Assembly (NCBI RefSeq): GCF_018614415.1
Contig: NZ_JAGGOO010000047.1
Location: 1-60,240 of the forward strand
DNA length: 60,240 nucleotides
Source: Streptomyces sp. ISL-12
Lineage (GTDB): Bacteria; Actinomycetota; Actinomycetes; Streptomycetales; Streptomycetaceae
Direction of reading: 5' to 3'
This document shows, in pieces, positions 7,469 through 15,199 of this stretch (its first letter is position 1; every line of letters begins with the position of its first letter). Below the pieces are notes generated by a model. The model searched no databases and was not told the origin of the DNA. It worked only from the letters and a program-made list of their open reading frames with translations. The position numbers were made by a program, and so were the translations under genes.

Positions 7469-8704
7469 TCAGTCGGTGTCCTCGCCCTCGATGCCCAGGT
7501 CGGGCAGCAGGCCCGGGAGGAGGGGCGGCAGCGTGACGTCCGGCTCGGGGGCGGGCGTCTTGTCGCCGGTGGACGGTGAGGTGGGGGTGGTCTCCTCGGG
7601 CGGGTCGAGCAGGCCGCCGGTGCCGCCGCCGAGCAGGCCGTCGCTCTCGCTGCCGGAGTCGGCGGACTCGCTGGGGTGCCGGCTGTCGGTGCGGCCGGGC
7701 TCGGAGGAGTCGCTCCGGCCGGTGCTGGGCGGCGCGGAGCTGCCGGAGCCGGACGGTGTCGAGCCGACCGATCCGGAGCCGCCGTCCTGCCGGCCCGCGT
7801 CGTCGTCCCGGGACGGCGGCTGGGGGAGCAGGGACCGCAGCGGGGCCACGTCCTCGTCTATGGCGTCGAACACCGACGACACCTGCTCGCTGACGTCGCC
7901 GAGCTGCACGGGCAGCCGCTCGCGCAGGGTCCCCCAGGCGTCCCGGTGGGAGCGCGAGAAGGCGGAGAGCGCCCGCATCGGGTCGAGCGAGTCGGGGTCG
8001 CGGGCGTAGACCGCGCTGAGCAGGCGGTGGCCCTCGGACGCGTCCTGCTGCATGCCGGACAGGGCGCGGCGGATCTCGCCGAGGGCCTCGTGGTCGAGGG
8101 AGCCGCTCCGGTCGCGCTCGACCAGCCGGCGGGCCTCGCTCAGCCGGGTGGAGGCCAGGTCGAGGTAACCGCGGCCGCGCTCGGTGTCGTCGTCGGCGAG
8201 GCCGAGCTTGAAGTCCTCTATGCCGCGCTTGAGGCCGTAGAGCGAGTCGCCCGGCAGGGCGTCGGAACTGGCCGCGGCGACTCCGCCGAAGGCTCCGGCG
8301 GCCACGCCGACGCTGAGTCCGCCGGCGGTGAGGCCCTTGGCCAGCCGTGAGCGGGGCCGGAATTTCCTGAGCGGTGTCGCCCGGTGGGCGCCGCGGGCGC
8401 GGCGCTGCTCGGGTACCGACGGGTCCGCCTCGCCGCCCGCGGTGCCTTCCTGGAGCATGGCCTCGAACGCGGCCACCAGCTGGGCCCGCTGGACGACCTT
8501 GACCTCCGGGTCCAGCTCGGGCTTGGGCAGCGCGTCGAGACCGGCTGTCAGGGCCACCATGCGGCCCTGCTCGGTCCGGTCCGCGGGGGCCGCGGCCGGT
8601 GCCGGTTCTTCGGACTGCTCGGCCGCCGGGCCGCGGTCGGGCTGCTCCTCCAGAGCCTGGGCGAAGGCGTTCGCCCGCCGGTGCGCCGATACGTTCGCGA
8701 TCAC
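7469..8704 (-). CDS. rsbN: Anti-sigma factor RsbN, membrane regulator of sigma-BldN
   Basis: A 411-residue DUF5667 protein encoded immediately downstream of bldN. The N-terminal ~115 residues form the cytoplasmic sigma-binding part. A Gly/Ala-rich helix (about 121-146) is the single membrane span. It is followed by the DUF5667 signature LPGDSLYGLKR (150-160), a helical extracytoplasmic region to about residue 300, and a long Ser/Gly/Pro-rich tail. In S. venezuelae, RsbN holds BldN inactive until development. The start at 8704 (GTG, MIANVSAH) has a GGAGG eight bases upstream; another GTG at 8713 overlaps that site and is less likely. A sigma-BldN-like promoter lies about 130 bp upstream, consistent with feedback control. 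Confidence 0.92.
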   Translation of the reverse strand: MIANVSAHRRANAFAQALEEQPDRGPAAEQSEEPAPAAAPADRTEQGRMVALTAGLDALPKPELDPEVKVVQRAQLVAAFEAMLQEGTAGGEADPSVPEQRRARGAHRATPLRKFRPRSRLAKGLTAGGLSVGVAAGAFGGVAAASSDALPGDSLYGLKRGIEDFKLGLADDDTERGRGYLDLASTRLSEARRLVERDRSGSLDHEALGEIRRALSGMQQDASEGHRLLSAVYARDPDSLDPMRALSAFSRSHRDAWGTLRERLPVQLGDVSEQVSSVFDAIDEDVAPLRSLLPQPPSRDDDAGRQDGGSGSVGSTPSGSGSSAPPSTGRSDSSEPGRTDSRHPSESADSGSESDGLLGGGTGGLLDPPEETTPTSPSTGDKTPAPEPDVTLPPLLPGLLPDLGIEGEDTD

Positions 8705-8834
8705 TGGCGGCACCTCCTCTCGTCATGACGGTCGACTCCCCAGGGGGTCCTGAGGGTTGCACACCCTGACCAGGACCACACGAATGTGTGATCGAAGTCG
8801 GCCAGGGAGTGACCACAGGGAGCCTGCATCCCGC

Positions 8835-8863
8835 TCAACGAGTGGCGCGGCACTTGGGTTACG
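8835..8863 (-). promoter_or_regulatory. Putative sigma-BldN promoter of rsbN
   Basis: Read on the minus strand, CGTAAC is followed after 17 bases by CGTTGA. The consensus I recall for sigma-BldN is CGTAAC, 16 bases, CGTTGA, so both hexamers match exactly and the spacer is one base longer. It lies in the bldN-rsbN intergenic region and points at rsbN, leaving a leader of roughly 125 nt. This would make the anti-sigma gene a target of its own sigma factor. Confidence 0.8.
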
Positions 8864-8922
8864 CACGGCGGGCAAGCGGGCCGGTGAGTCAACGAACCGT
8901 CACCGATGGTGACTTGGGAGGC

Positions 8923-9723
8923 TCAGCGGGCGTCGTCCGGGAGCAGCCGGGCGAGGGTGCGCACGGCCCGGTACTGGAGGGTCTTGATGGCGCCTTCGTT
9001 CTTGCCCATCACGCGGGCGGTCTCGGCGACGGAGAGGCCCTGGAGGAAGCGCAGCGTCACGCATTCCTGCTGCTGGGGGTTGAGCCGGCGTACGGCGTCC
9101 AGCAGGGCGGCGTTGGAGAGGGACTCCAGGACGGAGTCCTCGGGGGAGCGCTCGACCTCGTTGGCGTCGAGCATCTCGCCGGTGGTCACTTCGAGCCGGA
9201 AGCGGCTGGACTTGAAGTGGTCGGCGACCAGGTTGCGGGCGATCGTCACCAGCCAGGCGCCGAAGTCGCGCCCCTGCCAGGTGAAGGTGCCGATGCGGCG
9301 CAGGGCGCGCAGAAAGGTCTCGCTGGTCAGGTCCTCGGCGGTGGCCTTGCCTCCCACGCGGTAGTAGATGTACCGGTACACGGTGTCGCTGTACTGGTCG
9401 TAGAGCCGTCCGAAGGCGTCGGCTTCGCCCGCCTGGGCGCGCTCCACCAGGTCCATCATCCGGGCGCTGTCGCTGTCCGCGGCAGGGCGCCGGGCGGTCG
9501 TCCCGGAGGCGCGTGCGCGTCTGCCGACGGCGGCGGCGCCGCTCTCGGCGAGCGCGTAGGCCGGGCCGACGGGGGCGGTGGCTGCGGCGAATGCGGGGAC
9601 GGCGTACGCGGTGGGGACGGCATACGCGGTGGGGACGTAGTCGCGGAACAGGTCCTGGAGCGTTTTGACCGTTGCGCGCAGCGTAGCCAGGCCCGAGGCG
9701 TCAACCCCGACGTGTGGGTACAC
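8923..9723 (-). CDS. bldN: Developmental ECF sigma factor BldN
   Basis: A 266-residue ECF sigma factor. Residues 1 to about 86 form the Ala-rich N-terminal extension peculiar to BldN, which is removed to give the mature factor in S. coelicolor. Sigma region 2 follows (AFGRLYDQYSDTVYRY, then DLTSETFLRALRR), and sigma region 4 is at the C-terminus (LNPQQQECVTLRFLQGLS, then GKNEGAIKTLQYRAVRTL). BldN drives bldM and the chaplin and rodlin genes needed for aerial hyphae. It starts with GTG (MYPHVGVDAS), as in S. coelicolor. rsbN is the next gene downstream after a 218-bp gap with its own promoter. Confidence 0.97.
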   Translation of the reverse strand: MYPHVGVDASGLATLRATVKTLQDLFRDYVPTAYAVPTAYAVPAFAAATAPVGPAYALAESGAAAVGRRARASGTTARRPAADSDSARMMDLVERAQAGEADAFGRLYDQYSDTVYRYIYYRVGGKATAEDLTSETFLRALRRIGTFTWQGRDFGAWLVTIARNLVADHFKSSRFRLEVTTGEMLDANEVERSPEDSVLESLSNAALLDAVRRLNPQQQECVTLRFLQGLSVAETARVMGKNEGAIKTLQYRAVRTLARLLPDDAR

Positions 9724-10036
9724 GGGACTCCCAGAGGCAGAGCTTCCATCACGTGCAGTGCGGGACCTTTCACCCGTCGTAGCGACGGAGGGGTACCGGA
9801 TTGCGTCTGAGGAGAATAACGCTTCGTACAGGCCCTGCTACACCCAGTTGCTCAAATCATCGATTACGTCGCTTACGTAACCGAATGACGGCCGTTCGGG
9901 CGCCGGAGATTGATCGGTTGCTGATCGAAAGAGCCTGGGTTCGGCGTCGTAACGGAGCGTGTTGTGCTCGGGTGGGAGACGGGTGAGTGAGCCGGGGGCC
10001 GCGCGGGTACGTCAGACGGGTTGGCGGCCGGCCGGG
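9724..10036 (-). promoter_or_regulatory. bldN upstream region
   Basis: A 313-bp stretch with no gene, unusually AT-rich for this chromosome around 9840-9890. It should hold the bldN promoter and, from work in S. coelicolor, a BldD binding site. I see a TTACGTAA palindrome (9873-9880) but could not convincingly align a BldD box, so no operator is assigned. Confidence 0.5.
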
Positions 10037-10960
10037 TCAGCGGCGGCGTCGGTGCAGGGCGATGGCGGCCGCCGTGCCGCCGGCCACGGCGCCGACGCCG
10101 GCCGCCGCCGGGATGCCGACCTTGGCGGCCTTGCGGCCGGTGCGGTAGTCCCGCAGGCGCCAGTCCAGTTCCCGGGCGTGGCGGCGCAGTTTCGAGTCGG
10201 GGTTGATCGCGTAGGGGTGGCCGACCAGGGACAGCATCGGGATGTCGTTGTGCGAGTCGCTGTAGGCCGCGCAGCGGGTCAGGTCCAGGCCCTCCGCCGC
10301 CGCCAGGGCGCGGACCGCCTCGGCCTTGGCCGGGCCGTGCAGGGGTTCGCCGACCAGCTTGCCGGTGTAGACGCCGCCGATCGACTCCGCGACCGTGCCG
10401 AGCGCGCCGGTCAGGCCGAGGCGGCGGGCGATCACCTGGGCGATCTCCACCGGGGCGGCCGTGACCAGCCAGACCTTCTGGCCCGCGTCCAGGTGGGCCT
10501 GGGCGAGGGCGCGGGTGCCGGGCCAGATGCGCTCGGCCATGTACTCGTCGTAGATCTCCTCGCCGATCGACTTCAGCTCGGAGACGCGGTGGCCCTTGAC
10601 GATGGAGAGCGCCGAGTCGCGGGCGTCCTGCATGTGCTCGGGGTCCTCGAAGCCGGCCAGCCGGAACCACGCCTGCTGCCAGGCGAACCGGGCCAGGTCG
10701 CGGGTCTCGAAGAACTTGCGCTTGTACAGGCCGCGTCCGAAGTGGAACAGCGCGGCGCCCTGCATGACCGTGTTGTCCAGGTCGAAGAAGGCGGCGGCCC
10801 GGTCGTCGCCGTGCACCGGGAAATCCGGCTCACCGGCGGCGTCGGGCACCGGGAGGTCCTGGGTGGATTTGCGGGCTGCCTCCGCCGACGCCTCGCCTGC
10901 CAGCACGCTGCGCGCGGTGGCGGAGCGCCTTCGGGGAGTGAGCCATCCAAGAGCGGCCAT
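10037..10960 (-). CDS. HAD-IB family hydrolase (SerB-like) with C-terminal membrane helix
   Basis: A 307-residue protein with HAD motif I, AAFFDLDNTVMQG, where D60 and D62 are the nucleophile and general acid. LVTAAP (motif II) lies in the middle, and YSDSHNDIPML, the metal-binding motif IV, near residue 237. This is the phosphoserine-phosphatase-like IB subfamily. A C-terminal Gly/Ala-rich helix followed by HRRRR suggests a membrane anchor. I chose the ATG at 10960 (MAALGWLTP). An ATG 12 bases upstream at 10972 is equally possible, and neither has a strong ribosome binding site. It lies upstream of bldN as in S. coelicolor (SCO3322); a functional link is not established. Confidence 0.8.
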   Translation of the reverse strand: MAALGWLTPRRRSATARSVLAGEASAEAARKSTQDLPVPDAAGEPDFPVHGDDRAAAFFDLDNTVMQGAALFHFGRGLYKRKFFETRDLARFAWQQAWFRLAGFEDPEHMQDARDSALSIVKGHRVSELKSIGEEIYDEYMAERIWPGTRALAQAHLDAGQKVWLVTAAPVEIAQVIARRLGLTGALGTVAESIGGVYTGKLVGEPLHGPAKAEAVRALAAAEGLDLTRCAAYSDSHNDIPMLSLVGHPYAINPDSKLRRHARELDWRLRDYRTGRKAAKVGIPAAAGVGAVAGGTAAAIALHRRRR

Positions 10961-11122
10961 GCCCGTGAGCATAGCCAGTTTGTTCGGGCGTTCCGGAGTC
11001 GAGGGGTTGGGAGGCTGTGAACTCTGCGCGACCGAACCGTTGAAGCCGCCGTGCGCCCGGCGCGTCGCGGCGGCGTCGCGACGGGACTTCCGTACGGCGC
11101 GGCGCGCGCGAGAATGGCCGGC

Positions 11123-11419
11123 ATGAGCCCCGTCTTCCGCAGAAAGACGCCGTCGCGTCCCGAGCACCAGCCCCGTTCCGAGAACCATCTCGTCACCCTC
11201 ATCCGCAAACCTGGCTGCCACCTGTGTGATGACGCACAGCTCGTCGTCGAGAAGGTGTGCGCCGACCTCGGCGTCCCGTGGGAGGCGAAGGACATCACCG
11301 CGGACCGCGGCCTCCACGACGCGTACTGGGAGCAGATCCCCGTGGTCCTCGTCGACGGACGCCAGCACACCTTCTGGCGTGTGAACGAGGAACGCCTGCG
11401 CAGGGCACTGACCGAGTAG
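11123..11419 (+). CDS. Glutaredoxin-like protein (thioredoxin fold)
   Basis: A 98-residue thioredoxin-fold protein with a CHLC active-site motif (KPGCHLCDDA, around residues 31-40), the cis-Pro region QIPVVLVDG and a C-terminal helix. It belongs to the glutaredoxin-like family (DUF836 type) and would act in cytoplasmic thiol-disulfide exchange. It is divergent from the HAD gene and lies upstream of rex, so a redox theme is plausible but unproven. The start could be ATG 11114 or 11123; I took the second because MSPVFRRK resembles relatives I recall. Confidence 0.82.
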   Translation: MSPVFRRKTPSRPEHQPRSENHLVTLIRKPGCHLCDDAQLVVEKVCADLGVPWEAKDITADRGLHDAYWEQIPVVLVDGRQHTFWRVNEERLRRALTE

Positions 11420-11721
11420 TCCGACTGGTCCGAGTAGTCCAAGAGCTGTCGGATGGTCGCTTAAAATCAATGGTGACGTGGTCTCGGGGGCGTGGATCGT
11501 GAGGAGCGTGTACGGCTTTGCCCCCAATAGAAGAGGAACGAGTGCGCGAGCGCGCCGGTTCCCCGATCGTGCGCCGGGGGCGCGTGACCCCGGTCACGTT
11601 GGCCGGGCAAATCGGACACCATCTTTGTGCACGCGTTCACAAAGACATAGCCTGCATTCGACGGGGCGGTCATGTAGGGACGTATGACCGCCTACAGCCC
11701 CGCTCTACCCGCAGGAGCACC
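11420..11721 (+). promoter_or_regulatory. Promoter/leader region of the rex-hemACD operon
   Basis: About 300 bp upstream of rex with no supported gene. It carries a small direct repeat (CCGAGTAGTCC twice) just past the glutaredoxin stop, a short AT-rich patch near 11462-11470, and the Rex operator at 11625-11642. In S. coelicolor this operon has two promoters upstream of rex, so the same arrangement is expected here. Confidence 0.6.
11625..11642. promoter_or_regulatory. Rex operator (ROP)
   Basis: TTGTGCACGCGTTCACAA is an almost perfect inverted repeat matching the Rex operator (TTGTGAANNNNTTCACAA-type) described in S. coelicolor, including at the rex-hemACD promoter. It lies 80 bp before the rex start. 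Rex bound here at low NADH represses its own operon; rising NADH releases it. Confidence 0.95.
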
Positions 11722-12540
11722 GTGGCAACTGGCCGAACACACCGACCGGCGACCCGCAGCCGAGGGATTCCCGAGGCCACCGTCGCCCGGCTTCCGCTGT
11801 ACCTCCGCGCGCTGACCGCACTGTCGGAGCGCTCGGTGCCCACGGTCTCCTCCGAGGAGCTGGCCGCGGCGGCGGGGGTCAACTCCGCGAAGCTGCGCAA
11901 GGACTTTTCCTACCTCGGTTCCTACGGGACCCGGGGCGTCGGCTACGACGTCGAGTACCTCGTCTACCAGATCTCCCGTGAGCTGGGCCTGACCCAGGAC
12001 TGGCCGGTCGTGATCGTCGGTATCGGCAACCTCGGCGCCGCGCTCGCCAACTACGGCGGGTTCGCCTCCCGCGGCTTCCGGGTCGCCGCGCTCATCGACG
12101 CCGACCCCGCGATGGCCGGGAAGCCGGTCGCGGGCATCCCGGTGCGGCACACCGACGAGCTGGAGCGGATCATCCAGGACAACGGCGTCTCGATCGGCGT
12201 GATCGCCACCCCCGCCGGTGCCGCCCAGCAGGTCTGCGACCGGCTGGTGGACGCCGGGGTGACCTCCATCCTGAACTTCGCGCCGACCGTGCTGAACGTC
12301 CCCGAGGGCGTCGACGTGCGCAAGGTCGACCTCTCCATCGAACTCCAGATCCTCGCCTTCCACGAGCAGCGCAAGGCCGGTGAGGAGGCCGCGGCGGACG
12401 GTGCCGTACCGGCTGCCGCCGCCCGCAAGCGCGCCGCCGCTGCCGCCGCTCCCGGCGCCGCCTCTGCTTCTGCCTCTGCCTCTGCCTCTGCCGACCAGGG
12501 TCCTGACGGGGACGACGTCCCCGCCGTGATGCCGGCATGA
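11722..12540 (+). CDS. rex: Redox-sensing transcriptional repressor Rex
   Basis: A 272-residue Rex protein. Residues 15-85 are the winged-helix DNA-binding domain (LPLYLRALTAL and the LRKDFSYLGSYGTRGVGYDV signature). A Rossmann domain with GIGNLG at 100-105 and ALIDADP near 123-129 binds NADH/NAD+. The C-terminal domain-swap helix ends near residue 216 (ELQILAFHEQ). It is followed by a 55-residue Ala/Ser-rich tail absent from compact Rex proteins. The GTG start has CAGGAG seven bases upstream. rex overlaps hemA by ATGA, giving the rex-hemA-hemC-hemD operon, autoregulated through the upstream operator. Confidence 0.97.
   Translation: MATGRTHRPATRSRGIPEATVARLPLYLRALTALSERSVPTVSSEELAAAAGVNSAKLRKDFSYLGSYGTRGVGYDVEYLVYQISRELGLTQDWPVVIVGIGNLGAALANYGGFASRGFRVAALIDADPAMAGKPVAGIPVRHTDELERIIQDNGVSIGVIATPAGAAQQVCDRLVDAGVTSILNFAPTVLNVPEGVDVRKVDLSIELQILAFHEQRKAGEEAAADGAVPAAAARKRAAAAAAPGAASASASASASADQGPDGDDVPAVMPA
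12463..12492 (+). repeat. Hexanucleotide tandem repeat inside rex
   Basis: Five copies of TCTGCC/TCTGCT in frame, encoding alternating Ser-Ala in the C-terminal tail of Rex. Such slippage-prone repeats can change tail length without altering frame. Confidence 0.9.
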
Positions 12541-14243
12541 GCCTCCTCGTCGTCGGACTCAGCCACCGCAGCGCCCCCGTCAGCGTCCTCGAACGGGCCT
12601 CGCTGAACGCGGACGCGCAGAACAAGCTGCTCCAGGACACGGTCGCCGCCGAGCCGGCCGCCGAGGCCGCGGTGCTGGCCACCTGCAACCGCATCGAGCT
12701 CTACGCGGACGTGGACAAGTTCCACGCCGGGGTCGCCGAGCTGTCCACGCTGCTCGCCCAGCACAGCGGGGTCGGCCTGGAGGAGCTCACTCCCCACCTC
12801 TACGTGCACTACGAGGACCGGGCCGTCCACCATCTGTTGTCGGTGGCCTGCGGACTGGACTCGATGGTCGTCGGCGAGGGCCAGATCCTCGGGCAGATAA
12901 AGGATTCTCTGGCCCGCGCCCAGGACCTGCACACCGCCGGGCGGCTGCTGAACGACCTGTTCCAGCAGGCGCTGCGGGTCGGCAAGCGCGCCCACTCCGA
13001 GACCGGCATCGACCGCGCCGGGCAGTCCCTGGTCACCTTCGGCCTGGAACAGCTCGCCGCGGGCGCGGAGGTCTCCGGCTGGGCCCGGGGCAAGAAGGCC
13101 CTGGTCATCGGTGCCGGGTCGATGTCCTCGCTGGCCGCCGCGACGCTGGCCCGGGCCGGGGTCGCCGAGGTCGTGGTCGCCAACCGCACCTTCGAGCGCG
13201 CCGAGCGCCTCGCGCACCTGCTCGAAGAGCAGTACGGGCGCGGTCTGACCGAGGGCGACGACACGGACGTGGTGGCCCGCGCGGTACCGATGGACGCGGT
13301 GCCGGCCGAGCTGACACGTGCCGACGTCGCCGTCTCCTGCACCGGCGCGACCGGCCTGGTGCTCACCGTGGACGCGGTCGCCGCGGCGGTCGAGGGACGT
13401 ACGGGCGAGCCCGTCGAGATCGCGGCCGCACCCGTCGCACCGGTCGCCGGGGCGCCGCTGCCGCCGACCAGTGTCGGCACCGAGGACGGCTGCCCGCTCG
13501 ACCTGTCCGCCGCGCAGTCCGGCTTCTCCGTCATGGGGGAGGCGGCGGTGGCCGGCCTGGACGCCGCCGCGCTGGAGCAGCACGGGGCGTGGGCCGCGGG
13601 CGGTACCGCGGTGGACCAGCCTCGGGAGAGCGCCGACGCCGACCTGATCTCCGCGCTCGCCGCGACCGCGGCCACCGCCGGGCGGGTGCCCGAGATGCGC
13701 CGGCCCGAGCCGGTCCACGAGGTCCCGCGCCCGGAGCCCGTCCTCTTCCTCCTCGACCTCGCCATGCCGCGCGACATCGACGCCGCCGCGCACCGGCTGG
13801 CCGGGGCACGGCTGGTCGACATCGAGTCGCTGGCGGAGGCGTCCGCGGACGCTCCGATGGCGTCCGACGTGGACCAGGTCCGGCGGATCGTCGCGGACGA
13901 GGTCGCCGCGTTCGGCGCCGCCCAGCGGGCCGCGACCATCACCCCCACCGTGGTGGCGCTGCGCAGCATGGCCGCCGAGGTCGTGGCGAGCGAGATCGCC
14001 CGCCTCGAAGGGCGGCTGCCCGCCCTGGACGACAAGCACCGCGCCGAGATCACCCAGACGGTCCGGCGCGTGGTGGACAAGCTGCTGCACGCGCCGACGG
14101 TGCGGGTCAAGCAGCTCGCGGCCGAGCCAGGCGGCGCCGGGTACGCGGACGCGCTCCGCACCCTGTTCGACCTCGACCCCGAGACGGTGGCCTCCGTCTC
14201 CCGGGCCGGGAACAGCACTGAGAAGAACCGAGGACCGGCATGA
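12537..14243 (+). CDS. hemA: Glutamyl-tRNA reductase
   Basis: A 568-residue glutamyl-tRNA reductase, first enzyme of the C5 haem pathway. It reduces Glu-tRNA(Glu) to glutamate-1-semialdehyde with NADPH. The catalytic Cys50 lies in ATCNRIELYAD. GEGQILGQIK (113-122) is the family signature, and VIGAGSMS (190-197) begins the NADPH domain. The helical dimerisation domain occupies the last 120 residues. The protein is about 150 residues longer than usual because of a low-complexity Ala/Pro-rich insert at about 287-400, within the NADPH-binding domain; this is known in Streptomyces. It overlaps rex and hemC by four bases each. Confidence 0.96.
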   Translation: MSLLVVGLSHRSAPVSVLERASLNADAQNKLLQDTVAAEPAAEAAVLATCNRIELYADVDKFHAGVAELSTLLAQHSGVGLEELTPHLYVHYEDRAVHHLLSVACGLDSMVVGEGQILGQIKDSLARAQDLHTAGRLLNDLFQQALRVGKRAHSETGIDRAGQSLVTFGLEQLAAGAEVSGWARGKKALVIGAGSMSSLAAATLARAGVAEVVVANRTFERAERLAHLLEEQYGRGLTEGDDTDVVARAVPMDAVPAELTRADVAVSCTGATGLVLTVDAVAAAVEGRTGEPVEIAAAPVAPVAGAPLPPTSVGTEDGCPLDLSAAQSGFSVMGEAAVAGLDAAALEQHGAWAAGGTAVDQPRESADADLISALAATAATAGRVPEMRRPEPVHEVPRPEPVLFLLDLAMPRDIDAAAHRLAGARLVDIESLAEASADAPMASDVDQVRRIVADEVAAFGAAQRAATITPTVVALRSMAAEVVASEIARLEGRLPALDDKHRAEITQTVRRVVDKLLHAPTVRVKQLAAEPGGAGYADALRTLFDLDPETVASVSRAGNSTEKNRGPA

Positions 14244-15199
14244 CCGAGAAGGCACTGAGACTGGGGACCAGGCGCAGCAAGCTCGCCATAGCCCAGTCCG
14301 GGCAGGTGGCGGACGCCGTGAGCCAGGTGACCGGACGGCCCGTCGAACTGGTCGAGATCACCACGTACGGCGATGTGTCGCGGGAGCAGCTCGCGCAGAT
14401 CGGCGGCACCGGGGTGTTCGTGGCCGCGCTGCGCGAGGCGCTGCTGCGGGGTGAGGTCGACTTCGCGGTTCATTCGCTGAAGGACCTGCCGACCGCGCAG
14501 CCCGACGGCCTGGTGCTGGCCGCCGTACCCGAGCGCGAGGACCCGCGCGACGTGCTCGTCGCCCGGGACGCGCTGAAGTTCACGGACCTGCCGCGCGGCG
14601 CGCGCATCGGCACCGGCGCCCCCCGGCGCATGGCGCAGCTCAACGCGTACGCCCGCGCGCACGGCCTGGACATCGAGACGGTGCCGATCCGGGGCAACGT
14701 CGACACCCGCATCGGGTACGTCCGCAAGGGCGACCTCGACGCCGTCGTACTGGCCGCCGCGGGGCTCAACCGGATCGGCCGCGGCGACGAGGTGACCGAC
14801 TTCCTGTCGGTCGACACGGTTCTGCCCGCCCCCGGCCAGGGGGCACTGGCGATCGAATGCACCGCGTCCGACGCGGAACTGATCGCCGCGCTCGGCGAAC
14901 TCGACGACCCGTTCACGCGGGCCGCCGTAACCGCCGAGCGGTCACTGCTCGCCGCCCTGGAGGCCGGTTGCAGCGCACCCGTGGGGGCGCTGGCCGACCT
15001 GCTGGCCGACGGGCAGACTGTCAAGGAAATGCGCCTGCGCGGCGTCGTCGGCACGACCGACGGCTCGACGCTGGTGCAGTTGTCCACCACCGGTCCCGTG
15101 CCCGCAACGCACGAGGCGGCACTGGCTCTCGGTCGCGAACTCGCCACCGAGATGCTCGCCCAGGGCGCGGCCGGTCTGATGGGGGAGCGAGAACATTGA
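14240..15199 (+). CDS. hemC: Hydroxymethylbilane synthase (porphobilinogen deaminase)
   Basis: A 319-residue enzyme that polymerises four porphobilinogen units into hydroxymethylbilane. It contains the N-terminal LRLGTRRSKLA, the DFAVHSLKDLP motif with D82 as catalytic residue, RIGTGAPRR, and Cys244 in EAGCSAPVGA, to which the dipyrromethane cofactor attaches. Length and motifs are normal for the family. It starts on the ATGA that ends hemA and its own stop overlaps the hemD start, so translation of the operon is coupled throughout. Confidence 0.96.
   Translation: MTEKALRLGTRRSKLAIAQSGQVADAVSQVTGRPVELVEITTYGDVSREQLAQIGGTGVFVAALREALLRGEVDFAVHSLKDLPTAQPDGLVLAAVPEREDPRDVLVARDALKFTDLPRGARIGTGAPRRMAQLNAYARAHGLDIETVPIRGNVDTRIGYVRKGDLDAVVLAAAGLNRIGRGDEVTDFLSVDTVLPAPGQGALAIECTASDAELIAALGELDDPFTRAAVTAERSLLAALEAGCSAPVGALADLLADGQTVKEMRLRGVVGTTDGSTLVQLSTTGPVPATHEAALALGRELATEMLAQGAAGLMGEREH

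Noticed and set aside
9860..9960. BldD binding site upstream of bldN
   Set aside because: Expected from S. coelicolor, but I could not align a convincing site; only a TTACGTAA palindrome is visible.
11420..11450. Direct repeat CCGAGTAGTCC after the glutaredoxin gene
   Set aside because: Only two copies with a short gap; too small to call a regulatory repeat.
14857..15195. Upstream extension of the hemD frame
   Set aside because: It runs through hemC in another frame with Arg-rich sequence. The methylase domain fits a start at TTG 15196.
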